In this document: positions 42,902 to 51,700 of the stretch, piece after piece
Numbering within the stretch: position 1 is the first letter of the stretch
Layout of the letters: each line of letters opens with the position of its first letter
NCBI GenBank assembly: GCA_964529305.1
Contig: CAZGUX010000091.1
Span: 1 to 64,000 of the forward strand
Direction: 5' to 3'
Length of the DNA stretch: 64,000 bases
Origin: CAZGUX01 sp964529305
GTDB taxonomy: Bacteria; Acidobacteriota; Terriglobia; Bryobacterales; Bryobacteraceae
Made by a program: the position numbers and the translations under genes
The notes under the pieces: generated by a model
The model's database searches: none
What the model was told of the DNA's origin: nothing
The model's input: the letters and a program-made list of their open reading frames with translations, nothing else

Positions 42902-44998
42902 CTATCCCACCTGTACCAGACCGTAACGGCGCTGCCAATGCTCGCGGAGATAGCGCACCGCCTGTTCGAGCGCCTCGGCCGAAGGGGGCGCGTTCACGAA
43001 ATCGGTCGCCTCGTTGCGGGCCGCTTCGAGAAGGTCCTTGTCGCGGACAATGTTGGCGATCTGGAGCGCCGGCAGGCCCGACTGCTTGGTGCCGAAGAAC
43101 TCGCCCGGCCCGCGCAACTTCAGGTCCATCTCGGCGATGGCGAAGCCGTCGGTGGAGTCGACCAGGGTGCGAATCCGCTCCCGCGCGGTGTCGTTCATCT
43201 TCTCGGTCACCAGGATGCAGTAGCTTTGGTCGCCGCCCCGCCCGACCCGCCCGCGCAACTGGTGCAACTGCGCGAGGCCAAATCGTTCCGCCTGCTCGAT
43301 CACCATCACGGTAGCGTTTGCAACATCCACGCCCACTTCGATCACGGTGGTCGAGACCAGGATCTTCACCCGGCCCTGTTTGAACTCCGCCATCACCCGG
43401 TCCTTTTCATCGGAAGGAAGCCGGCCGTGCAGCAGCCCAACCTCCAGGTCCGGAAACACCTCCTGCGACAGATGCTGGTGCATCTTCTGCGCCGCCTTCA
43501 CGGCCTGCGTCTCCGATTCGTCGATCAGGGGATAGACGATGTAGGCCTGCCGGCCGGCGTCGACTTCCCGCCGCAGAAAGCTGTACACCAGCTCCACGCG
43601 ATCGTCCGTGACCTGGCGGGTAACGATCGGCTTACGCCCTGGAGGCAGTTCATCGATTACCGACACATCCAGGTCGCCGTACACCGTCAAGGCGAGTGTG
43701 CGCGGAATGGGCGTCGCCGTCATCACCAGAATATCCGGATGCACGCCCTTGCGCGCCATCCCCAGCCGCTGCAGGACGCCGAACCGGTGCTGTTCGTCGA
43801 TGATGACCAGTCCCAGGTTGTGAAACTCCACGTCCTCCTGAAGCAGGGCGTGCGTGCCGATGGCCAGGTGCGCCAGGCCCTCGCGCAGAAGCTTTTTCAA
43901 TTGCACCTTGTCGCGGCTAGGGACCGATCCGGTCAGCAGCACCGGGACGTAGCCCAGCGGATCGAACAGCCGCTTCCAGTAGAACCGGTGCTGGGAGGCC
44001 AGAATTTCCGTCGGCGCCAGGACAGCCACCTGATAGCCGTTCTCGATGGCGATGATGGCCGCTTCCGCCGCGACAATGGTCTTGCCGCTGCCCACGTCGC
44101 CTTGCAGCAGGCGGCTCATAGGATGCGGCGATGCCATGTCACGCGCGATCTCGCCGAGCGCCCGCTTCTGCGCGCCGGTTGGTTTGAAGGGCAGCATCTT
44201 CTTGATCTGCTCGCGCACGCGGTCGGTCAAATTGAACTGGATCCCCTTCAGCGCCCGGGCCTGATTGCGCTTTAGGGCCAGGCCGCACTCGAGCCAGAAG
44301 AACTCTTCAAAGATCAGACGAATGTGGCCGGCCGAGCGAAATTCGTTCCACAGCCGCACGTCGCTGGAGGGAGGGGGGAAGTGCGCCTCGCGAACCGCCT
44401 GCCAGCGCGCGGGCAGCTTCAGCTTTTCACGGACGCCGGACGGCAGGTCGTCGGAGAGCGGCGCCATATCCTCCAGCACGCGATGGACCAGCGTGCGGAT
44501 CACTCGGGTGGACAGCTTCTGGATGCCCTCGTAAATGGGCACGATGCGCCCGGTGTGCAGTCCGGCCTCGTCCTCGTCGCCTCCTGAGAGGATCTCGAAC
44601 TCCGGATGCATCATGGTCAGCGAGCGTGTGAACGTGTCGAATTCGGTTTTGCCGTAGAGGGCCACCTTCAGCCCGGGCGTCAGCACGTTCTCCAGGTATT
44701 TCGCGTGAAACCACTTGCCCATCATCATGCCGAGCGAGGCGTCCATGAACACCGCCTCGAACAGGCCCAGGTTGCGGCGTTTCAGGTTCACCGTGCCCGC
44801 CGATTTGACCTCGGCGATGACCGTAGCCATCTCGCCCGGAGCCAGTTGGCGGATCGGTTTGACGTTGCTGCGGTCTTCGTAGCGGAAGGGGATGTAGGAG
44901 AGCAGGTCCTCGACCGTGACAATGCCCTTCGATCCAAACATCGCGGCGCGGTTCGGCCCCACGCCCTTGACGTAGGTGATTTCCGTCGAGAGATTCAC
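42902..44998 (-). CDS. recG: ATP-dependent DNA helicase RecG
   Basis: Branched-DNA helicase that reverses stalled forks. The 698-residue protein has an N-terminal wedge (OB-fold, from about residue 50 on), Walker A GDVGSGKT near 298-305, the DEQH motif in IDEQHRFG near 397, and the C-terminal helicase block with GRVGRGGDQSYC and the FFGTKQSG hook. The start ATG at 44998 matches the family N-terminus. It is followed one base later by rsmD. The start is 17 bases from the divergent Gfo/Idh/MocA gene. Confidence 0.95.
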   Translation of the reverse strand: MNLSTEITYVKGVGPNRAAMFGSKGIVTVEDLLSYIPFRYEDRSNVKPIRQLAPGEMATVIAEVKSAGTVNLKRRNLGLFEAVFMDASLGMMMGKWFHAKYLENVLTPGLKVALYGKTEFDTFTRSLTMMHPEFEILSGGDEDEAGLHTGRIVPIYEGIQKLSTRVIRTLVHRVLEDMAPLSDDLPSGVREKLKLPARWQAVREAHFPPPSSDVRLWNEFRSAGHIRLIFEEFFWLECGLALKRNQARALKGIQFNLTDRVREQIKKMLPFKPTGAQKRALGEIARDMASPHPMSRLLQGDVGSGKTIVAAEAAIIAIENGYQVAVLAPTEILASQHRFYWKRLFDPLGYVPVLLTGSVPSRDKVQLKKLLREGLAHLAIGTHALLQEDVEFHNLGLVIIDEQHRFGVLQRLGMARKGVHPDILVMTATPIPRTLALTVYGDLDVSVIDELPPGRKPIVTRQVTDDRVELVYSFLRREVDAGRQAYIVYPLIDESETQAVKAAQKMHQHLSQEVFPDLEVGLLHGRLPSDEKDRVMAEFKQGRVKILVSTTVIEVGVDVANATVMVIEQAERFGLAQLHQLRGRVGRGGDQSYCILVTEKMNDTARERIRTLVDSTDGFAIAEMDLKLRGPGEFFGTKQSGLPALQIANIVRDKDLLEAARNEATDFVNAPPSAEALEQAVRYLREHWQRRYGLVQVG

Positions 44999-45015
44999 CC
45001 GTCAATCAGTGTACA

Positions 45016-45960
45016 ATGCCGGTCGTGAAGCACTTGTTTGCAGTTCTGTTGTTGACGGCTTTCCCGGCGGCCGCCGAGTTGCGGCTCGGCATCGTCGGGA
45101 CCGACACCTCGCACGTCATCGCATTCGCCAGCCTTCTGAACGACCCGATGTCCCCGGATTACGTTCCGGGCGCGCGGATCATTGCGGCCTACAAGGGCGG
45201 GAGCAAGGACCTGGAATCCAGCTACTCGCGGGTGGACAAGTACGCCGATGAGTTGAAGAAGAAGTGGAACGTCCAGCTCATGCCGGACATCGCCTCGCTG
45301 TGCCGTCGCGTGGACGCCGTGCTGCTGGAAAGCGTAGACGGGCGGCCGCACCTGGAGCAGGCCAAACAGATCATCGCCGCCGGCAAACCGATGTTCATCG
45401 ATAAGCCGCTGTCGGCCACACTCGAGGATGCCCGCGAGATCGCGCGGCTGGCAAAGGCCGCCGGAGTACCCTGGTTTTCGTCGTCCAGCCTGCGCTTTAG
45501 CGATTTTGTGGCCGAACTCAAGTTCAGCGACACGCAGGGCGCCATCACGTGGGGCCCGGGACCCCTCGAAGCGTCCCACAAGCTCGACCTTGCCTGGTAC
45601 GCGATTCATCCCATCGAGATGCTCTACACGATCATGGGCCCTGGCTGCGTGGAGGTGACCCGCACGTATACCGAAGGGGCGGATATGGTGGTGGGCAAGT
45701 GGAAGGATGGCCGGATGGGCACCGTCCGGGCGACCCGGCCGTACGGCGACTACGGCGCGGTGGTGTTTCGCACCAAGAGTGTGGTGCAGACGCCGCCCAA
45801 GCCGAGGCACAGTTACCGGATGCTGCTGGTGGAAATCATCAAGTTCTTCGAGAGCAAGCAGCCGCCGGTGCCGAACGAAGAGACGCTGGAGATGTTCGCG
45901 TTCATGGACGCGGCGTTGCGCAGCAAGGAAGCCGGCGGAGCGCCCGTGAAGTTGCGCTAG
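45016..45960 (+). CDS. Exported Gfo/Idh/MocA-family oxidoreductase-like protein
   Basis: A 314-residue protein with a signal peptide (LFAVLLLTAFPAAA) followed by a Rossmann-type start LRLGIVGTDTSHVIAF and the family EAADxPxx-like block MFIDKPLSATLEDAREIARLAK, where the EKP-type lysine is present as DKP. Members oxidise or reduce sugars and cyclitols with NAD(P). The usual nucleotide glycine loop is GIVGTDTS rather than GxGxxG, which may mean altered cofactor use. Exported members are common in Acidobacteria and Planctomycetes. No signal-peptide processing site is certain. Confidence 0.8.
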   Translation: MPVVKHLFAVLLLTAFPAAAELRLGIVGTDTSHVIAFASLLNDPMSPDYVPGARIIAAYKGGSKDLESSYSRVDKYADELKKKWNVQLMPDIASLCRRVDAVLLESVDGRPHLEQAKQIIAAGKPMFIDKPLSATLEDAREIARLAKAAGVPWFSSSSLRFSDFVAELKFSDTQGAITWGPGPLEASHKLDLAWYAIHPIEMLYTIMGPGCVEVTRTYTEGADMVVGKWKDGRMGTVRATRPYGDYGAVVFRTKSVVQTPPKPRHSYRMLLVEIIKFFESKQPPVPNEETLEMFAFMDAALRSKEAGGAPVKLR

Positions 45961-46048
45961 GGGGTGCGTACCCGGCTTCTTACACCCGCGGGTTTCGCTT
46001 CCGTGCAACCCGCGGACGTAGAAGATGTGAAGAAATGGTGCACCGGCC

Positions 46049-46077
46049 ACCGCTCCCTGACGGTCGCGGCTCCGAAG
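46049..46077. repeat. Possible dispersed GC-rich repeat in a convergent gap
   Basis: In the 165-base gap between the convergent Gfo/Idh/MocA and amidohydrolase genes, a CCGCTCCCTGACGGTCGCGG block lies beside a short near-palindrome (CCGCGG nearby). It resembles short repeated elements I know from related GC-rich genomes, but with one copy in this window it is only a candidate. No gene fits this gap, although the frame from 45964 is open. Confidence 0.3.
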
Positions 46078-46125
46078 AACCCGCGGTTTGAGGCGATTTG
46101 CGCGTGCCCTGCGTTAGCCCGACGG

Positions 46126-47421
46126 TTAGCGCTTCCGCTTTCCCGACCGGCCGCCCCGCGGGGTATCCCACGGAGCCCGGAACTGCGAGCGGTAGTCCCG
46201 CGGCAACTTGTCCCAGTCTTGCCGCGCGATGCCGTTCAAGTCCCACACAATCTGGCCACCGAGCATCGTCAACTCGCACTCCAGTTTCTGCGTGCCCCTC
46301 AATCGCGCTCCGAACACGTCGACGAACCCGAAGTCTCCGCTGCGCGCGCGCAGCACCGCGATGTCGGCCGGCGCCCCCACGCTGAGATGGCCGTACTTGG
46401 CGTCCAACTTCATCTCCTTGGCGGGATTCCAGGTGGAACGGATCACCACGTCGTCGACGGGAAGGCCCAGATTGAGGAACTTCGACATGACGTTGAGCAT
46501 GTCCTTCATGCCGGCGTTCATGCTGGTGATGTGCAGGTCGGTGGAAATCGAATCGGGGCGAAAGCCTGCCTTGATCGCCGGCGCGGCGTGCCGAAAGACA
46601 AAGCTGCCGCCGCCGTGTCCGACATCGAAGAAGACCCCACGCTTCTGGGCTTCAAACAGGTATGGGCGAAACTTGCCGTTGGAGTCCACCATCGGGACAT
46701 CGGAATGGAAGGTGTGCGTGAACAGGTCGCCCGGCCGCAGACGCTTCAACACCAGGTCTTCATGCGGGCGCTCCTTGTGAAACGTTCCGAAATCCACCAT
46801 CAGCGGGGTACCGGAGAGTTTCGCGGCTTCTAACGCCCGGTCGACCGCGGTCCACTCTTTGGTGGCAAAGTGAGCGGTCTTGATGCCCACGGCGTGTTGG
46901 GGATGCTTCTTCACCATCTCCGCCGTGGCTTTGGGGTCCATGTCGGAGGTGTCCTGCTCGATCGGCCCGCCGCCCATGCCCTTGCCCACGATGTTGAGCA
47001 GCGCGAACACGCGGGTTTTCGAGCGGTCGATGACGCGGTCCTTGAAGTCCTCGAAGTTGCGCCAGCCGGAACTGCCGGCATCCACCACCGACGTCACGCC
47101 GTTGCGAAAGGTGTGCCCGTCGGGATAGACGCTGTTGTCCCCCGAGTAGGCGCCGCGCATGCCTGTTCCGGCGTACACGTGGACGTGGATGTCCACAAGC
47201 CCAGGCGTCACGTACAAGCCGCTGACGTCGATCGTCTTCGACGCTTCCGAAGCGGGGATGCCGGCCGCGACGGCGGCGATCGCGCCGTCCTTCACGGCGA
47301 CATCTCTGACCCCATTAATGCCGTTCTTGCCGTCGATGACGTGACCGCCTTTCAGCAGGACGTCGTATCGGGGCTGGCCCCACGCCAGGGTGGAGAAGAC
47401 AAGGAGGAAAGCTGCTCTCAT
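46126..47421 (-). CDS. Exported amidohydrolase/deacetylase
   Basis: A 431-residue amidohydrolase-superfamily enzyme with a signal peptide (FLLVFSTLAWGQ). The metal motif HVH is in VDIHVHVY, with the typical LLKGGHVIDG and GLYVTPGLVD opening strands. Later metal and catalytic positions include a histidine in THTFHSD, and HITSMN and the closing GAPADIAVLRAR strand of the composite beta domain. It resembles the dihydroorotase/D-aminoacylase-like deacetylase group; the substrate is not known. Its start is divergent from the membrane-fusion protein gene, with the candidate sigma-54 promoter in the gap. Confidence 0.84.
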   Translation of the reverse strand: MRAAFLLVFSTLAWGQPRYDVLLKGGHVIDGKNGINGVRDVAVKDGAIAAVAAGIPASEASKTIDVSGLYVTPGLVDIHVHVYAGTGMRGAYSGDNSVYPDGHTFRNGVTSVVDAGSSGWRNFEDFKDRVIDRSKTRVFALLNIVGKGMGGGPIEQDTSDMDPKATAEMVKKHPQHAVGIKTAHFATKEWTAVDRALEAAKLSGTPLMVDFGTFHKERPHEDLVLKRLRPGDLFTHTFHSDVPMVDSNGKFRPYLFEAQKRGVFFDVGHGGGSFVFRHAAPAIKAGFRPDSISTDLHITSMNAGMKDMLNVMSKFLNLGLPVDDVVIRSTWNPAKEMKLDAKYGHLSVGAPADIAVLRARSGDFGFVDVFGARLRGTQKLECELTMLGGQIVWDLNGIARQDWDKLPRDYRSQFRAPWDTPRGGRSGKRKR

Positions 47422-47442
47422 GGGAGCTTATTGTACCCGCTC

Positions 47443-47492
47443 GCCCGGTTTCCGGCGGGAAATCCAAAGCCCAGTGCGTTCCGAAACCGGGC
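47443..47492. promoter_or_regulatory. Inverted repeat upstream of the efflux operon (possible activator site)
   Basis: GCCCGGTTTC at 47443-47452 and its exact complement GAAACCGGGC at 47483-47492 are separated by 30 bases. They lie about 65-110 bases upstream of the candidate -24/-12 promoter, the usual distance for an NtrC-type enhancer site. The sigma-54 regulator of the same operon would be the natural binder. No protein contact is shown by sequence. Confidence 0.4.
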
Positions 47493-47553
47493 AGCCAATC
47501 CCAAAAACGGACACTTCCGGCTCCGTATCTCCTTCCGAACGCTGAACCTCGTC

Positions 47554-47570
47554 TGGCCCGGGACGTGCAC
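47554..47570 (+). promoter_or_regulatory. Candidate sigma-54 (-24/-12) promoter
   Basis: TGGCCCGGGACGTGCAC matches the sigma-54 pattern TGGCACG-N4-TTGC with two mismatches. The invariant GG (47555-47556) and GC (47567-47568) are separated by exactly 10 bases. Transcription would begin about 12 bases on, near 47580, only a few bases before the ATG at 47583; no ribosome binding site precedes that ATG. The operon also encodes a sigma-54-dependent regulator, which fits. Alternatively the true start codon is further downstream. Confidence 0.5.
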
Positions 47571-47582
47571 TATCATCGTTCA

Positions 47583-48836
47583 ATGGATGTCCAGAGACCG
47601 GATCTGCGGCGCCGCAAAACCATCCGCCGGGTCGTATGGGTGGTCGTCGCGGTGCTCCTGACGGGAACCATCTCAGTGCTGGTCGGTCGCCTGGAGCAGG
47701 CCTTGCCTTCGGTCGAATGGGCAACGGTGTGGCCCGATACCGTCAAGCGCGGCCCGATGGTGCTGCAGGTTCACGGAATGGGCACCCTGGTGGCCGAGGA
47801 CACGCTGGTGATTCCCGCCCTCTCCGACGGGCGCGTCGTGCAGATCATCATCCGGCCCGGCGCACGCGTGGAACCGGACTCGCTGATCGTGACCATGTCC
47901 AACGCTGAACTGGACCAGCAGGCCGTGGACGCCGAATATCAGGTGAAGATGGCGGAGGCGCGCTATCAGGAGCTTCGCGTTCAACTGCGCAGCCAGACCC
48001 TGACCCAGAAAGCGGACCTGGCCCGCGTCGAGAACGAGACCAATCAGGCCCGGCTACGTCACGATCGTGACAAGAAGCTGTTCGAGGAAGGTCTGATCGT
48101 GGAGCTGAATTTCAAGCTCACGAAGTCCAACGCGGAGGAACTGGACCGGCGGCTCGAGATCGAGCGCGAACGCTTGACGATCCGCGAAGAATCCGACGCG
48201 GCGCAACTGGCGGTGCAGCGCGCCGAGATCGACAAGCTGAAAGCGCTGCACCGGCTCAGGCTCGACCACGTGGAAGCGTTGCAGGTGCGCGCCGGAGTGG
48301 CCGGCGTCCTGCAGGAACTGCCGGTGCAGATCGGCCAGCGCGTGATGGCCGGCGCGATCGTGGCCAAGGTGGCGCAGCCCACGCGCCTCAAGGCCGAGTT
48401 GAAAGTCGCCGAGACCCAGGCCAAAGACATCTCGCTCGGCCAACCGGCGCAGATCGACACGCGCAACGGCGTCATCGCCGGCCGCGTCTCGCGCATCGAT
48501 CCGGCGGCGCGCGAAGGCACCGTGCTGGTCGATGTGAAGCTCGAAGGGCAGCTGCCGCAAGGCGCTCGTCCCGACCTGAATGTCGACGGCATCATCGAAC
48601 TCGAGCGCCTGAACGACGTCATCTACGTCGGACGGCCGGCGTTCGCCCAGCCGAACGGAGTCGCGGGACTCTTCCGCGTGCGGGCGGACCGCAAGCAGGC
48701 CGAACGGGTGCAGGTCAAGTTCGGCCGGTCCAGCGTCAGTACGATCGAGATCAAGGAAGGGCTGAAGGTAGGGGACCAGGTGATTCTGTCCGAAGTGCCG
48801 TCGGTCGAAGGCCACAACCGGATCCGGATTGAGTAG
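47583..48836 (+). CDS. Periplasmic membrane-fusion (HlyD/MacA-type) efflux subunit
   Basis: A 417-residue adaptor anchored by one N-terminal helix (RRVVWVVVAVLLTGTISVLV), with a lipoyl/barrel-sandwich half (GRVVQIIIRPGARVEPDSLIV), a long coiled-coil hairpin (about 105-230, with AEARYQELRVQLRSQ and ENETNQARLRHDRDKKLFEEG), and beta-barrel and membrane-proximal domains to the end. Such proteins bridge an inner-membrane ABC transporter and an outer-membrane channel. It heads an operon with two ABC ATPases, but no permease follows. The ATG at 47583 is used; it has no visible ribosome binding site. Confidence 0.88.
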   Translation: MDVQRPDLRRRKTIRRVVWVVVAVLLTGTISVLVGRLEQALPSVEWATVWPDTVKRGPMVLQVHGMGTLVAEDTLVIPALSDGRVVQIIIRPGARVEPDSLIVTMSNAELDQQAVDAEYQVKMAEARYQELRVQLRSQTLTQKADLARVENETNQARLRHDRDKKLFEEGLIVELNFKLTKSNAEELDRRLEIERERLTIREESDAAQLAVQRAEIDKLKALHRLRLDHVEALQVRAGVAGVLQELPVQIGQRVMAGAIVAKVAQPTRLKAELKVAETQAKDISLGQPAQIDTRNGVIAGRVSRIDPAAREGTVLVDVKLEGQLPQGARPDLNVDGIIELERLNDVIYVGRPAFAQPNGVAGLFRVRADRKQAERVQVKFGRSSVSTIEIKEGLKVGDQVILSEVPSVEGHNRIRIE

Positions 48837-48851
48837 AGGAGGATTTCGAAC

Positions 48852-49556
48852 GTGCAAGAGAACACGCTGATTCGTCTGGAAGGAGTGAAGAAGGTCTTCT
48901 ACACGGATGACGTGGAAACGCACGCCCTGGCGGGCGTTCACCTGCAGGTGGAGCGGGGGGAGTACGTCGCCATCGCGGGACCGTCGGGCTGCGGCAAGTC
49001 GACGCTGTTGTCGATACTGGGCCTGCTCGATTCGCCGAGCGAGGGCAGCTATGCCCTCAACGGCCGGTCCGTCGAGAGCTTGAAGGCGAGAGACCGTGCC
49101 CGAATCCGCAACCGCGAGATCGGCTTCATCTTTCAGGCCTTCAACCTCATCGGCGACCTCACCGTCTACGAGAACGTGGAGTTGCCGCTGACGTACCGGC
49201 ACATGCCCTCGAGCGAGCGGAAGCAGCGCGTCCTGGAGGCTCTCGAGCGGGTCGGGATGTCGCACCGCACCAAGCACTATCCCTCCCAGTTGTCGGGCGG
49301 CCAGCAGCAGCGTGTCGCCGTCGCGCGCGCCCTCGGCGGAGACCCCGCCATCCTGCTGGCCGACGAGCCCACCGGCAACCTCGATTCGAAGAACGGCGAT
49401 GCCGTCATGGAACTGCTCGCGCAGCTTCACCAGCAGGGCTCGACCATCTGCATGGTGACGCACGACCCGCGCTACGCCGCCCAGGCCAACCGGACCATTC
49501 AACTGTTCGACGGCCGGGTGGTGGAAGATCAACAGAAGGCCGCGAGCCACCAATGA
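48852..49556 (+). CDS. ABC transporter ATPase, MacB/LolD type, copy 1
   Basis: A 234-residue ATP-binding subunit with all motifs: Walker A GPSGCGKST (about 43-51), Q-loop in IGFIFQAFNLIG, signature LSGGQQQR (about 148), Walker B and D-loop ILLADEPTGNLDSKNG, and the switch histidine in CMVTHDPR. The sequence type matches MacB/LolD-like export ATPases. GAGGAGG seven to thirteen bases before the GTG at 48852 is a strong ribosome binding site. The matching FtsX-type permease is not in this operon. Confidence 0.93.
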   Translation: MQENTLIRLEGVKKVFYTDDVETHALAGVHLQVERGEYVAIAGPSGCGKSTLLSILGLLDSPSEGSYALNGRSVESLKARDRARIRNREIGFIFQAFNLIGDLTVYENVELPLTYRHMPSSERKQRVLEALERVGMSHRTKHYPSQLSGGQQQRVAVARALGGDPAILLADEPTGNLDSKNGDAVMELLAQLHQQGSTICMVTHDPRYAAQANRTIQLFDGRVVEDQQKAASHQ

Positions 49557-49617
49557 GCGCCTCGCGGATGGGATAGGCTGAGGACAGAAGGCCGCCCGTC
49601 GTTCGTGCCACACCACC

Positions 49618-50310
49618 GTGATTGAACTATCCAACCTCGAAAAATCCGTGCCCAGCGGAGGCGGCGAGTTCTTCATCCTCCGCCGGATCAACCTCCGCAT
49701 CGGCGCCGGTGACTTTGTCACCATCATGGGGCCCTCGGGCGCCGGCAAGTCGACCCTGCTCAGCATCCTCGGCATGCTCGACCACTCCTGGCGGGGTAGC
49801 TTTCGCCTCCACGACCGTGATGTCCACGCGATGAAGCCGAAGGACCGGATCGCGCTGGGGAGGGAGCATGTCGGCTTTGTCTTTCAGAGCTATCATCTGC
49901 TCGACGACCTGACGGTGTACGAGAACATCGATCTGCCCCTCAGCTACCGCAACGTCAAGCGAAGTGAACGGCAAACGCGCGTGGCGGACATTCTCGACCG
50001 CTTCCAGATGGTCGCCAAGAAGGACCTTTATCCCAACCAGCTTTCGGGCGGCCAGCAGCAGTTGGTGGCGATCGCTCGCGCGGTGGTCGGGAACCCCACT
50101 CTGATCCTCGCCGACGAGCCTACCGGAAACCTGCATTCGTCCCAGGCCGCCGAGATCATGATGCTGTTCCGCAAACTGAACAGCGAAGGCACGACCATCG
50201 TGCAGGTGACGCACTCCGACGTCAACGCCGGCTACGGAAACCGGATCGTCTTTCTGCGCGACGGCTGGATCGAGCGCGACGACGCCGTCCCGGCCGCGGC
50301 CCGCGCGTAA
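49618..50310 (+). CDS. ABC transporter ATPase, MacB/LolD type, copy 2
   Basis: Second ATP-binding subunit, 230 residues, Walker A GPSGAGKST (about 38-46), signature LSGGQQQL (about 142), Walker B LILADEPTGNL, switch histidine in VQVTHSD. The D-loop reads NLHSS where copy 1 has NLDSK, so the conserved aspartate is a histidine; the position after the signature is L rather than R. These suggest a non-identical partner in an asymmetric dimer with copy 1, although a homodimer in a separate complex is possible. It starts with GTG at 49618, 61 bases after copy 1. Confidence 0.92.
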   Translation: MIELSNLEKSVPSGGGEFFILRRINLRIGAGDFVTIMGPSGAGKSTLLSILGMLDHSWRGSFRLHDRDVHAMKPKDRIALGREHVGFVFQSYHLLDDLTVYENIDLPLSYRNVKRSERQTRVADILDRFQMVAKKDLYPNQLSGGQQQLVAIARAVVGNPTLILADEPTGNLHSSQAAEIMMLFRKLNSEGTTIVQVTHSDVNAGYGNRIVFLRDGWIERDDAVPAAARA

Positions 50311-50320
50311 TACGGACGCC

Positions 50321-51700
50321 ATGGCAGCCACCGCCGCACCGCGAATCCTGCTGGCCGACGATCAGTCCGATGTCGTGGAAGCGCTGCGCCTTCTGTTGAA
50401 GCCCGAAGCGTACCAGATACGCGCCGCCTCCACGCCCGCCGGCGTGCTGACGGTCGCCGGCGAATCGGAATTCGACGTCGTGCTGGCCGACCTCAACTAC
50501 GCGCGCGACACTACCTCCGGAGCGGAAGGACTGGACCTGCTGTCCGGTCTCCGCTCGATGGACGAAACGCTGGGCGTGGTGGTGATGACCGCATGGGGTA
50601 GCATCGAACTTGCGGTGGAAGCCATGCGCCGGGGCGCTCGTGACTTCATCCAGAAACCCTGGGAAAACCAGCGCCTGCTGAGCGTGCTTCGGACGCAGGT
50701 GGAGTTGACCCGCGCCCTCCGCCGCGGCCAGCGCCTGGAAGCCGAGAACCGGTTGCTGCGCGGCGAACCTGGGCCCGCCCTCGTCGCGGAATCGGCGGCC
50801 ATGAAGCCGGTGCTGAACGCCATCGCCCGCGTCGGGCCATCCGGCGCCAACGTGATGATCACGGGCGAGCACGGCGCCGGAAAGGGAGTGGTCGCGCGAG
50901 CCCTGCACGCCGTGTCGCCCCGGGCCGCGCGCCCGCTGGTCACCGTGAACACGGGCGGACTCTCGGAGACGCTCTTCGAAAGCGAACTGTTCGGGCACGT
51001 GAAGGGCGCGTTCACCGACGCGCGAGTCGACCGCGCCGGCCGCTTCGAGTTGGCCGATGGCGGAACGCTGTTCCTCGACGAAATTGCCAACGTGCCGCTC
51101 TCGCAGCAGGCGCGCCTGCTGAGGGTAGTGGAGACCGGCGAGTTCGAGCGGGTCGGCTCCTCGCGGACCCGCCGCATCGATGTTCGCCTGATTTCGGCAA
51201 CCAATGCCGATCTTGGAAAAGAGATCGAGGCCGGGCGTTTCCGGGAAGACCTGCTCTTCCGGCTCAATACCGTGGAGATTCGCGTGCCCCCTCTGCGCGA
51301 GCGCCGCGAGGACATTCCCGCGCTGGCGCATCTTTTCCTGTCCAAGAGCCTGGAGCGCTACCGCAAGCCGATCACGGGTTTCGACCGCTCGGCGATGAAT
51401 GGCCTGCTGGGTCACGCCTGGCCGGGCAACGTCCGTGAACTGGAGCATACGGTGGAACGGGCCGTGTTGATGGCCGAGGGCGAGGAGATTCGCGCCGCCG
51501 ACCTCGGCCTGCGCGCCGGCCGCGAAGGGCGCTCCCTGGTGGAGGAGATGAGCCTCGAGGAAGTGGAAGCGTTTCTGATTCGCAAGGCCTTGCAGCGTTT
51601 TCATGGCAACGTCAGCCATGCGGCGCAAGCCTTGGGTCTGAGCCGGAGCGCGCTGTACCGGCGCATGCAGCGCTATCGCGTCTACGCCGAAACGTCATGA
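50321..51700 (+). CDS. Sigma-54-dependent response regulator (NtrC family)
   Basis: A 459-residue activator in three parts. The receiver domain (about 8-125) has the acidic pair at 13-14, phospho-aspartate Asp57 and the KPW lysine near 112. The AAA+ domain has Walker A GEHGAGKG (182-189), and the sigma-54-contact loop reads GAFTDA (229-234) rather than the common GAFTGA. A Fis-type helix-turn-helix (KALQRFHGNVSHAAQALGL) closes it. It would be phosphorylated by the kinase that starts within its stop codon, and would act at a -24/-12 promoter such as the one at 47554. Confidence 0.93.
   Translation: MAATAAPRILLADDQSDVVEALRLLLKPEAYQIRAASTPAGVLTVAGESEFDVVLADLNYARDTTSGAEGLDLLSGLRSMDETLGVVVMTAWGSIELAVEAMRRGARDFIQKPWENQRLLSVLRTQVELTRALRRGQRLEAENRLLRGEPGPALVAESAAMKPVLNAIARVGPSGANVMITGEHGAGKGVVARALHAVSPRAARPLVTVNTGGLSETLFESELFGHVKGAFTDARVDRAGRFELADGGTLFLDEIANVPLSQQARLLRVVETGEFERVGSSRTRRIDVRLISATNADLGKEIEAGRFREDLLFRLNTVEIRVPPLRERREDIPALAHLFLSKSLERYRKPITGFDRSAMNGLLGHAWPGNVRELEHTVERAVLMAEGEEIRAADLGLRAGREGRSLVEEMSLEEVEAFLIRKALQRFHGNVSHAAQALGLSRSALYRRMQRYRVYAETS

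Noticed and set aside
45964..46125. Open frame in the gap after the Gfo/Idh/MocA gene
   Set aside because: No ribosome binding site or protein-like composition; it runs antisense into the amidohydrolase gene.
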